A DNA stretch of 64,000 bases, from contig NC_030855.1 in assembly GCF_000208745.1 (NCBI RefSeq), positions 650,465 through 714,464 of the forward strand. The letters run 5' to 3'. This DNA is from Theobroma cacao. Taxonomy: Eukaryota > Streptophyta > Magnoliopsida > Malvales > Malvaceae. Within the stretch, counting starts at the first letter, position 1. Every line of letters begins with the position of its first letter. Below are positions 9,178-20,593 of the stretch, one piece after another. The notes beneath the pieces are model-generated. The model ran no database searches, was not told where the DNA came from, and worked only from the letters and a program-made list of their open reading frames with translations. The translations under genes and the position numbers were made by a program.

Positions 9178-12100
9178 ATGGCGGCAGCAGCAGCAGTTCC
9201 AGATCACTTGTTCAATTTAAGGAACAATTTCTACTTGGGTTCGTATCAGGCCGCCATCAACAACAGCGATCTTCCCAATCTCTCCACCGATGACGCCGTC
9301 GAGCGCGACTGCCTCGTTTACCGCTCTTACATCGCTCTCGGCAGCTACCAAGTACGTTAAACCTTCCCCCCCCCCCCCGTTTTTACTTTTATTTTATTAA
9401 ATTTCTTCTTGTTTTCTAAAAATTTTACAAATCTCAGTTGGTGATCAATGAGATCGACTCCTCTGCTGCTACTCCTCTCCAAGCCGTTAAATTGCTGGCT
9501 CTCTATCTCTCCAACCCTCACGAGAAGGTTCATTCTTTTTAGATCTGCCTTCTTTTTATTTGGTTATAGAAAAGATCTGCGAGAAAGTATGGGGAAAAGA
9601 GGATGTTTGATTGATTGATGGTTATTGCGTTTTAGGAATCGACGATTTCGAGCTTGAAAGAGTGGTTGTCAGATCCAGCAATTGGAAACAATGCCATCTT
9701 AAGGTTGATTGCTGGAATCATTTTCATGCATGAAGAAGATTATAATGAGGCTCTTAAACACACCAATGCTGGTGGCACCATGGAACTGTGAGTTGTCCCG
9801 TTCAAGTTCAACTTCATTTATGCTTGCATTCTATTCTATGATGCGTGTGTCATAGAATAATATCAAATTTTGCTTCTTTATTGAAATTGCATGATTTGGC
9901 TAGATTTCACTGAATTTTCCCTCCTAGGAACCGACTTGCTTGGACTGACTGCATAATGACCTTTTAGATATTCTCTTTACTTTCTTTCTAGGTAATTTGG
10001 AGCCTTCTATGGTTTCACAGCACAGATTTAGCTCTCACTCCGTTGTCCCGCTCGAATATATACCTCAGAAAATGCATTATGGAACAATAATAAAATTTAT
10101 GGGTTATCTAAGAACTACAGTAAACTCATTAGGCTCTTGTATGTTGCAGGTGATTTCTACCTGCTTAAACTATATATTTAGATGAAATATAGGATTATAA
10201 TTATTCTCTCTCGTCTGTGTTTGTTTTTGAGAATAGTTCGTTTAAAATAACAACATGGAGTATTTACCGTTTCAAGCTTTTGATACCCTGGTGCTAAAGA
10301 AGGAATAATTTTGTCAATAAGCCAATTATACGAAAAACCTAAAAGTCATGGTAAAACCCCGCAATGGTGGTTCTGAGTCACCTAGCCATTATCAGCCTGT
10401 ACAAAACATTTTATCAAAGTGCTTATGTTTAGTGCATATTGCTCATGCTTCATCACCACAAGATTTTCTCTAACTGCTTCTGTATTGTCTTTGCAAGTTG
10501 TAGTTTGTGCTGTTATCCTGATACCTTGGGGATCTAATTGGCTGAGATGCTGCGTTGGATAGACTTACACTGACCTCTTTTTGATTTTAATCTTAAAAGC
10601 CATTTTGATGAAAGATAAATAGTAATTTAATGAGGTCTAAAGCTAGTGATAGTACGATATTTGTTGCTTTTAGGTGACTGGATATGGCTACCATGTCCAC
10701 CATTTTCTCTAGAGCAGACATTATTGTCTCTGTTTAGTTTGCTTTTTAATCATCTACACTGTTTATTCCATCTTCTCTACCAATTGAATGAAAATCACAT
10801 GCTCAAATTTGTGTGGCAACTGTTAGCTTAACATTGTATCAGATGAAGTTTTCTTGCTTAAAAGTTGATGTCAAGTTATTTTATAAAATTTTTGGGGGAA
10901 AATACTTATGGAGGTAATTTATGAGTTGATGTCCAATTCCTATGCTTATGTTCTTTCTAGTGACTTCAACTCAATCTTTCAACTGCCAAAGCAAAATCTG
11001 CAACTTGTATTTTTACTAGTAAATTGGATACTGTGATGCATCTCCTGAAGTCATCTGGTTTGCTGTATTTAGGCATGCATTGAATGTTCAAATATTCATC
11101 AAGATGCACCGGTCAGATTATGCAGAGAAACAGCTAAGGGTCATGCAGCAGATTGATGAGGACCATACACTGACTCAACTAGCAAATGCATGGTTGAATC
11201 TAGCAGTGGTACGGAATATTTTTCATTTTAATAATCCTATTAGTGAGAAACCATATGATGCAGGATGCTGTAATGGGTGTTATTCTACCCTTTCAGGGTG
11301 GTTCAAAGATACAGGAAGCGTATCTGATTTTCCAAGATTTCTCTGAGAAATATCCAATGACCGGACTGATCCTGAATGGGAAGGCTGTCTGCTGTATGCA
11401 CATGGGAAACTTTGATGAAGCTGAAACGCTGTTGCTTGAAGCACTTAACAAGGCAAGTTTGAACTGTGGATACTTTTTTATTTTGTTAAGACTTAAACAT
11501 ATTATTTGTCAATTATTTTGGTGTTGTTTAGAGCCCTGTGTACAGTGCTAACCACAGTCAATGTGTTTCACGATCATAAATTACTGTGTTTTCAATCTTG
11601 GTATCCATTAAGTTTCATGGTGTAAATGTAACCTCTGACTGACACCAAATCATATTGAATTTGACTCTTAGCTTTTCCTAGGGTTTTCTCCTAGCCTCTT
11701 ATGTTCCTGTCAATTTTCAAGTTTTTGATCGATCGCGACACTGAATATTTCACACTCCCAAGTTTTATTGCTGCATTGCAATTAGTTGGTTTGTTTCTTT
11801 TCAAGATTTTATGTAATAAGGGTCGGTTGTCAATTGATATAGGATGCAAAGGATCCTGAAACTCTGGCCAACCTGGTTGTATGCAGTCTTCACCTTGGTA
11901 AATCATCTTCACGTTACCTAAGGTAAAGTATCTACTTATATCCTTTATCTTCCTGCTCCTTTGTTTTTTTTAAATAATTGAACTCTCACTTATCCATTTG
12001 GATAGTTGACAAGTGTTATACATTTTTTTAAGTGCACTCCATAATATTGTGGTCATAGCTAGTTTAGCCAATCTAAAAAGAGTACATCATGTTCAAGAGT

Positions 12101-13342
12101 TTGGCAGCTAGATTAATGAGATCCTATACATAAAAGGAGTTCCCATTTATTTTATTTACGTTAGCATGTTTTTTGGCTGTCTATGTTCCTGTCAGATATG
12201 TAGAGCACTACAAGCAGAACAAATCTCAGCACCAACTAGCTAAACTCCAAAGTTACTAGTCTTGACTGCCTGTAGGAAACAAATATTAGTCAAGTCTTTA
12301 AAAAAACTCCACTATTCTTTTCATTAATCGCCACTGTCCTTATATCCATTGAAGTTTTCTGAAGATATATTTGGTTTCATGTATTTCCTTTTTTGAGAAC
12401 CTGAGGTAAGGCTAAAAAATATCGCAATTCTGTAGCTTTAGATGAATTGGTGTTTGCTGGTACTGAGCTGAACTTTGCTTATCAATCTACTACTAGAAAA
12501 ACTAGCTTTGTCTCTTGGCCAGTGGAAAGGTGCATTTTCCAGGCTCCTAACTACGCATGATGAAAACTGATGGTACTACCTTGAATCACTTTGAAATATC
12601 AATAGACGTTTTTTAAAAAAATAAATAGGTTGGGCAAAACATGATTCTATCTTTTGACCTCCTTTTTGGTGGAGAGTTGTGATTAGCATTGAGGCAATAC
12701 CTTATTCACTGATAATGGACTTTTAAGGTAGTGCGCCATACCTTATGCTTAGAGAACACTCCAATTTGCATTGTGAAGAACATATTGGGTCCACATGCAA
12801 ATCACCCATGGTGCAGCTTACTCCTGCAAAGCGGTGAATGGTTACACAATAGTATTACCATGGCCAAATACAGTAAGTGAGGGGAGTTTCATTCGTGTCC
12901 CTGATATTCAATTGAGTTGAAGCGCTTTTATTCTAAACCTAAAAGTGCAAAGTTTATTGTAGCTTGTAGAATATGGAAAATAGTCCTATTCTTGTAACTG
13001 AAATGCACTTTAGTGGGATTGTCTATACTCGCGATGCATTCATTGTTAAGTGCATCTTCGTTATTATTTGTGGGGTATTCATGTACGCTTACCATGCAAA
13101 ACTGCTTATTCCACTACACGGGTAAACTAACTAATTCTTTTGCAGCTGTATCTTATTTTCGCTACTCTGCTATTCTAAACTTAATCGAGGTGCCATGTTA
13201 ATTCTTTTGAAAAATGATCCTAATTCTGACCCTACGATTACTTTGCAGCCAACTGAAGCTCACACATCCAGAGCATGTTCTTGTTAAACGTGCATCATCT
13301 GCAGAAGACAGCTTTGAAAGAGCAGTGCAATCAGTTGCTTGA
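9178..13342 (+). CDS. COPE: Coatomer subunit epsilon (epsilon-COP)
   Basis: Seven exons: 9178-9351, 9438-9527, 9636-9787, 11073-11208, 11297-11452, 11843-11922 and 13249-13342. They give 882 nt, or 293 residues, the usual plant length. The protein starts MAAAAAVPDHLFNLRNNFYL, continues through HEEDYNEALKHTNAGGTMEL and KIQEAYLIFQDFSEKYPMTG, and ends SSAEDSFERAVQSVA. It is an alpha-solenoid of TPR-like helix pairs. It binds alpha-COP in the outer layer of the COPI coat, which drives Golgi-to-ER and intra-Golgi retrograde traffic. Intron 5 (11453-11842) has a GC-AG border, AAG|GCAAGT. Intron 1 has 13 C in a row 15 nt after its donor. An alternative acceptor at 11263/11264 would keep the frame and add 11 residues plus the usual exon, but the standard acceptor at 11297 fits the family. 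Confidence 0.95.
9366..9378 (+). repeat. Poly-C tract in intron 1
   Basis: Thirteen consecutive C, unusual in this AT-rich DNA, 15 nt past the donor site. The length may be uncertain because homopolymers are prone to sequencing error. Confidence 0.85.
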
Positions 13343-14304
13343 AGATGTCAAGTTAGTTTTCGATAAAAGGTCATCGGTGCCTATTCACAATTGTTATTGC
13401 TATTCTTTTGGGTTTTGTAACCTACCGGAATATATGATCGATATGAGGTCTGTCGAACTAAAAGGTCCAAACCTTTAACTAGAATGGTATTTTTTTGGGT
13501 ATTGTTGGATAAGGTACATTATATATAGTAAATGTTTCTATTACATTTCACCTGTTTCATATGATCTAATGAAAACATGTCTACATTTTCGTCGTAATGG
13601 TAGTACTGGCAACTTGTCTTAGTCTTCTTCTATAAAGGGTACTTCTAAACGTTGGGATTATATGATTATTGCCAATGCTGTGTTCATGAGATATATCTTC
13701 ACCATGAAGAGTTGTAAATTACATAGATTGTGTACTAAAAGATATGTGAATATTTAAATGTTTACATCATCGTAGGGACAACCAACATCACCTATTAGTT
13801 GTGTAAACTCAAAAGTTTGATCAACTATTTTGTTAAATCCATGGTCAGGACAAGAGATGTAGATGAAGTTTACTCTTTCTTTCAATTTTCTCGAAGAAAA
13901 ACCGGAACGAACTACCATGTTTTTCCGAGATCAATAGACTGTGACATGTTAATTTTTATTAACAGGGATTTCAGTAGGCACAAAGCCAGCATTATTGAAT
14001 ATATTGGTAATGAAGCAGAAAAGAAAACAGGAGCAAAAGAATTGATAGAAGCTATACCTGAGCCTGAGCATCATATTATTAAACTATCATTATCTCTTCA
14101 AATACAGATATAATGAATTGGCTGCTCCCTATAAACTATCCGAATAATGTAATAGCAAAGGGAAAATTTTCATCTCAAATTTTTCTTCCCCTCTTCTAAG
14201 TGACAGGTAGAAGAAAAGCCCGGCTGGAAATCGGAGCCGGTCTGGGGGTCTGCGTTAGCCTTTTGCTATAAAATGCTGTGAAACTATTTGAGAAACCAAT
14301 CACC
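13343..14304. other. Convergent 3' region between coatomer and epimerase genes
   Basis: It holds the 3' UTRs of both genes. An open frame on the plus strand with ATG at 13841 and TAA at about 14113 has a hydrophilic tail (NEAEKKTGAKELIEAIPEPE) after an AACAG acceptor-like site. It may be an old exon or chance and is not called as a gene. A GC-rich patch at 14216-14255 contains a 6 bp CCGGCT/AGCCGG hairpin. Confidence 0.4.
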
Positions 14305-17300
14305 CTAAGAGGATCCATATCCATCACGATGTGCCTTTTGCCATCTCCATGCAGTCTGCAAACTCTTCTGGAGTTCGGTATGTTGAGCTGTCCAATTCAG
14401 CTCAAGCCTGATCTTAGTTGGATCACTGAAAACTTCGGCATAATCTCCAGGTCGGCGGGGAAGGTAGTCGACTTTGATGTCCACCCCTGTGGCTTTCTTG
14501 CATGCCTCCACAAACTCCTTCACTGATCTACCTCTTCCAGTGCCAACATTGTAGATTCCGACTTTGCGGGGTTTTGCCTTCTGAAGAGCTTTCACATGAG
14601 CATCAACCAGGTCGGTAACATCTATGTAATCACGTATGCAAGTGCCATCATGTGTTTTGTAGTCTGTTCCCTTGACCTGCAAGAGAGCCCAAAAAACCAG
14701 ATCAACAAATAAGAATTTAATAGTAGAATATAAGTCACTGAATGCCGCCAAGGTGTAGCTCGAGTTGTTCATGGAAATTTTGGACAATGTACAAAATCAA
14801 ATTACCAAAAAGCTTAAAGACTTCATCTTGCCATTGTGCACTGAACTAATAAAGGCACAACCATGGACATGTGGATGACAGGTCTGATAACATTACATAA
14901 TAGTTACAAGTATAAAGACAACATGCAGACAGCACATACCATATTCAATTGAAAAGTATGCTTGTAATAAATAATACACAAAGTTTATTCTATCATACAT
15001 TTAATGACCTTTGTCAAATGAAAAGGCAATCATTGTTAAACATGTGAAATGACAGATAATTCTTCATTCAGTCCAGGTCTTCCAAATCTTTCATGAGCTC
15101 AATATTTTGCCTAAAGTATTAGGCAGATGAAGGGTTCAGAATGCAAAGATATTGTCAGCAGAAAAATATATATTATATAATCTAAGGTCAAAGCATCCAG
15201 TTCTGCAAAATCATCGTCCACATTATAACCATTCATCAAAATTTCCCTAGCAGTTTGTACTTAATTTTTTATTCACTCTTGAGACCACCATCAATTTGAT
15301 TGAGCCCATACTAGTAAGACCATCGGTTTAGTAGCCTTCTTTGCACTTCCTCATGGGCAGGAAGAGAATAATATTGCCAAAATTATCCAACTATACATCA
15401 ACGCCCTTTAAAAAAAGGCTGCTGCTGCTACTCTCCATGATTAAAAAATTAACAGCAGAACTTTCAATAAGATCTGCAGTATAATATCTGTCAAACTGTT
15501 ATATAAATTGCAGTATAACTAGTTACTCAATTCTTGACCCCAAGTTTAGCTAGAAATACTAAGCAATCACTAAAGATGAACAAAGTCAAGGGGTTAAAGG
15601 AGTAGCCTACCTTTAGACCAGGAATGATACCACGAGCTGCATCAAAACAAGCACCTGAAATTCGTCCATGCTCACGCAACTCAGGTCTGGGAGCCTCACC
15701 TAATCTTCCTTCAGGATCTGACCCGATCACATTGAAGTATCTGAAAGTTATTCACCCAAAAATATATGAATTCATAACCACTGGCAATTTTTTTGTAATT
15801 CTCAAATTTTTAATCTGCGGAAGGAAAAATAAGAAGGAAAAGCATATTGTTCGACTATTTCTGGTCAGAACCCTACACATTGAATATGGGACATGGAGTT
15901 CTTTGGGGTCTTCAGATGTCACTAATCCTAAATTTGTGATTATAATGATCTGAATTAAGCAAGCTTCTAAGCTTCATTTTGCCTATGATCTAGAAATACA
16001 AAAGTATATGTCTCATACTTGCAGTTGTTAACTGGCAGAACAATCACAACTTAACAGATCCACACCCTCCAATTACAGACGAAGTATAAAATCCACAAGC
16101 CTACACAAATACTTAGTTTTGGACGAAGACGTGGAAGACTTATGTGATTTTGTTAAAGTACTAAAATTATGCATGTTGAGATAAAGAAAACAGACAAGTA
16201 AGAACACCATACCAAAGAAAAAGTAAAAAGCATTACCAAGATTCTCAAAACTTCTAAAAGGAAACTAAATACAAACCTTAGGATCATAACTGCCATGTTT
16301 GAATTCTTACAGAAATCCAGGATGATATCTTCCGCCATCTTCTTAGCCTTTCCATATGGATTGATTGGAACCTGACGTTATTCCACAAAAAAGGTCAGTT
16401 GCCTGCTATTATAACCACATGTAAATCGAAAACAAGTTGTAAAGTTCAATCCTTTATTCAATGGCCTTAAACAGAAATTTCAAAAATAATTAAGCATAAA
16501 ACCAAGTTTGAAACTTGCCTGTGGAGTTTCTTCAGTGATTGGCATCTTTTCAGGCTCCCCATATGTGGCACATGTACTAGAATATATCAATGTCTTAACA
16601 CCATGAGCAGCCATCGACTCTAAGACCACCAAGGTGTTAGAAGTAATGTTGTGATAGTATCTGTACATCATGGCCAAACACACCATAGAGAACATCAATT
16701 TGGATACTACTTTATATATTATAAATGAAATATTTCAAACAATACTTAAGTAATCATCATGGGATGACTTTTCTCAACCACAGATCCAGAGGTCAATCTT
16801 AATAGACTCTGATGGATTCAATTCCCCCCTAATTCACAACAGCAAAGTTCAACAGATACTGATGGCTTTTCCCCTTAACAATAGCATCTAAACATAGTGA
16901 TTTTTTATGGTGGAGTTAATTCAAATAATAAAAGGAGATTTGAATGGTTATGATGTCAGTGGCACTAGCAGTGCCTGTAGTTTAGCAGATAGCAGCAGCA
17001 AAGGTAGTAGCTGAATAGCACAGTTAGTAAGAAGAAAGCACTCAGAAAGAAATCGGACAACAATTTGCAAACCCCCCATTCCAAAGTCAATTTCTTATTC
17101 ATTTTGAACCATTAGGTTAAGATACAGAAAGGGCACTAGAAAATTTTGAAGTCTTTATATATGGAAGTCAGGATTTAATCAAGCATACTTGGTGAAACAA
17201 ATTCATCTAGAGATCCACATAAATAAAATGAATCCAACTTAAATTTCCCTCTGCAACTTGTTGACCTAGAATAGATTTTCTCTACACTGTTCTTTTGGAA

Positions 17301-19344
17301 AATTTTTAGCTTCATTTATAGTGCTCTCATAACTCATGGCAAGTGCAGTTAAAAAAAATTTAATAGAGTTGAGCATAGAAAATGGCACCTCTGCCATGTA
17401 ATTTATAAACAAGGGCAGCACAAAGGGTTGCCATCAGCAGCACAAATGAAGTATACACTCCTTATACTCAAATCATAGCACTAAAGCTCACGGTTAAGCT
17501 CTTCAACTAAATAAGCCCTTGTCAAACTACCTATTTTAATCAGCCAAAACGGCAAAACAAGCAATCTACTTCACAGCTCATCTAACCAATATTAACTCTG
17601 CCAACCATAAATCATAAAGGAGACTTACTTGAGAGGATCAAGTGTGCTCTCCCCAACATATGCAACAGCCGCAAAGTGCATTACAGCGTCAAATGCATTT
17701 TCTGAGAATATTTTATTTACCTAAATATAAAATCAAGGAAACAGTACACCATATCCATGCTTAAATGCCTAAAAGAGATAATTCTAAAAATAATAATAAT
17801 CAATTACATGAAAAGGATACAGCTTTTGCATCCCCCAAATCAGCATAAATGAATTGAAGCCTCCCAGGTTCTGGAAATAATTCTTGTAGAACCTTGACAG
17901 CGCCTATGTTTCCACGAGAAAGATTGTCCTGCCAAATTAAGAGGTAACTTCTTCCTTAAAACTAAAGACTACTCACTATGCAAAAGCTGTGAAAGACTAG
18001 AAAAGAAGATTGTTACATATCCTAAGCTAAAAACATACCACAATAGTTACACGGTATGACTCCTTCAGAAGTCGTAAAGCAGCATGTGAACCAATATAGC
18101 CAGCACCACCAGTTACGAGAACATGAGTCACACCTTCTTCATGTTGGGAGAACTAGAAAGATACAAGTCAAGAAATGGGAAAAAATATCAGAAGTTGAAA
18201 CATTATATAACTTAATAACAGCCACTACTACAGAAACAACTGGACCTATTCCAAGTTTTCATATAAAGTAGCAGCATTTATAATTTTCCTTAAGTCAAAG
18301 TAAAGATGACATTAATCACATTCAAGGGCAAAGGACACATCCATAATCAAGTGAGCTGTTTAATTAAACTAAGCCTGCAGATGGAAATTACAACATGCAA
18401 AGATGAAAATGGCATAGGGTCCCGCTACAATTGCTGATGGAACCCCAAAAATATTAATCCATACATAGAAACTTTCTCAGCAAGTGAAAACAATATCTTA
18501 TAGATAGCAATAATCAACAATTATTGCTATTTGTCCTTCAATTAGCAAACTAATCCAGATATCTACATGATGAACATGTGGCACAATCTTTTGATAGAAT
18601 AAACTGGATATTATAGTATCACTGAGCCCCATTTTTGTATGTAAAACAGAGAACAAATAGTCACCTCCATTATCAACTTCCTCATGAATTTTAACTCAAG
18701 TACAGCATAATGCTTATTCAAAAAGAGGGAAGTAGAAGAACTAGAGATAGGATCAAGTACCCGACTTGGAGTACTGAAAGTTGGGGATTGCTTGAGCATG
18801 ATAATGCATAAGGCTGTAAGGGTTGCAGCCAAAAGGATTTTTCCTACAAAATTGCTCTTCCTTTTGGGATCTGGATAATCCATGCCTACATGCAAAACAA
18901 AAACAAGAAAAATCAGCTTAGAGAATAATTTGGTCCACTATTTATATCATTAGCAGTGCATTAAAACTTAAGCAAGTCAGATACCAAAACATAAATAATT
19001 GAAGCATAAATTAGCCAAAAAAAGAACACTCAGTAACAAGTAGTTAAAAATTTGAAAGCAAAAGGTTAAAAAGAAAATACATTTCAATAAATTTCTCAGA
19101 AGAAGATGCATTATCATCTCATGCTCATTCTACCAATTGACATGAATGAGAAAAATTTAAACTTTTTAAATGAAAATGGCATGATTAAGTCCAAAAGCAA
19201 CAAAAAAAAAGAAATGGCATCAAAATCATAAAACACAACTAAGCAGAATTGGCTTCAAAATTGAAGTTGAGAGAAAATCTCACCGGCAAAAGGCATGGAT
19301 CTAGTAGACCTTGGTTGAATTCTTCCTCTTGCAAAATTTAGCAT
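14305..19344 (-). CDS. UXE1: UDP-arabinose 4-epimerase (UDP-xylose 4-epimerase), MUR4-like
   Basis: Nine coding exons, read from the right: 19284-19344, 18761-18885, 18039-18152, 17821-17928, 17629-17720, 16519-16660, 16277-16371, 15611-15740 and 14305-14676. They give 1239 nt, or 412 residues. The protein starts [20 protein letters not shown], has one membrane segment at ~33-52 (type II, Golgi), then the NAD-binding [10 protein letters not shown] loop (residues 76-85). The SDR catalytic Ser/Thr lie in YSSTCATYG (193-201), with Tyr220 and Lys224 in NPYGKAK. It converts UDP-xylose to UDP-arabinose for cell-wall polymers. The intron after ETPQ (16372-16518) has a GC-AG border. The first ATG within the second exon would lose the conserved N-terminus, so the two-exon start was chosen. 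A 5' UTR intron up to ~20110 is likely but not certain. Confidence 0.95.
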
Positions 19345-20480
19345 TTGGAAAAAAGCTTCCTACAAATTGTGTTCAGCAAGAACCAGGATTTATATCCCAA
19401 TTTCAGTGATCAAGCAAAACACCCTTCCTCTGCAATGTGCTGCAAAAACGAAATGCCAAAAAAGAAAAAGAAAAACAGACAATGATTAGCACATTTCTGA
19501 GCTATTAAGAACACAATAGAGCCATAGCAGAATTATAAACAGAAAAAGGTAAAACAAAAAACAAAAATCAATTATAAATGGGCCCTCCATCGAATTTTAG
19601 AAAAAAAAAAGACAGCACAAAAGGTTGAATTCAGAAAGTAAGAAAATTTTTCAAAAGGAGAGGAAAAAAAAAACCCAGGCATATTTTCATATCCCCAATT
19701 CAAATTCTATAAGCAAAGAAGCAAGTAAGCCAGAAATTCAAGATCCAACAAAACCAAATAAGCAAGTAAAAAGTAAGAAAATTTCAAAGAAATGAAAATA
19801 AAAATTTTAAAAAAAAACTCATTCAGAATTCTTTGTCAGAGCATGTCTGCTGAAGCACTAGAATCAAAATAAATAAATAATCCAAATAAAAACAGATAAT
19901 TTGATAATCAAACAATATATTATATTTTCGTCTAATCAGACACAAACCCAGTTCTGAAAACAAAGTTAGAAATCCAAATCACAGGAAAAAAAAACCCATC
20001 AACGAAATTCGATCACTCTCAAAAAAGAAAATGGGAATTCAAGAAGAAACAAAAACCAGCCTCTAATGGCGGAGCCATAATAGCAAAGAGGAAAAAAAAA
20101 CTTAATTTTACCTGAAAATAAAAACAAAAGAACATTAACAAGGGCTTTAAAGGTGACCCAAAAAAAACCAAAAGAAAAAACGAAAGTGAGAGACTGCAAA
20201 AGAGCCCAAGAGGAAGAGAGCTTCAACTTGTCATCAAACGAAACGATCTAACATGGAAATTTATAATACATGCAAATATGCAATGCAAGAAATACTGAAA
20301 TAAAAAAAATAAAAGTAAACCCAAGATTAAAATTAAACAAAAAACAAAGCAAAAAGAAACCCACCCCCACGATGATAAGAAACGTGAGAGAGAGAAAGAG
20401 AGGAAACGTAGAAAGGAGAAGGAGAGGAAGGGAAAGGAGAGAGCCGGTCCCGGTCTTATGGGTACGTTTGAACTTTGAAT
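19345..20480 (-). promoter_or_regulatory. Leader and probable 5' UTR intron of the epimerase gene
   Basis: On the minus strand, an ATTTGTAG acceptor-like site at about 19361 and a CAG|GTAAAA donor-like site near 20112 could bound a leader intron. The region 20380-20445 is purine-rich on the plus strand, so it would be a pyrimidine-rich (CT) leader in the transcript, common in plant 5' UTRs. No coding signal is seen. Confidence 0.4.
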
Positions 20481-20564
20481 ATAAGGGAAGAGAGCAATGG
20501 AGATGTTGTAGGCGGAGTTTTCTCCGTGTCCATGTTGTCAGCCATCTAAGGGAAACAAAACTAC

Positions 20565-20593
20565 ATTATTATTATTATTATTATTATTATTAT
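20565..20593. repeat. (ATT)n microsatellite
   Basis: About 29 bp of perfect ATT units. Confidence 0.9.

Noticed and set aside
11264..11296. Alternative acceptor that would add 11 residues to coatomer exon 5
   Set aside because: It keeps the frame but the extra residues are absent from the family; the TTTCAG at 11291-11296 gives the conserved NLAVGGSKIQEAY join.
14216..14255. GC-rich CCGGCT/AGCCGG hairpin as a possible terminator or small RNA
   Set aside because: A 6 bp stem in a plant 3' UTR is too short to support a function.
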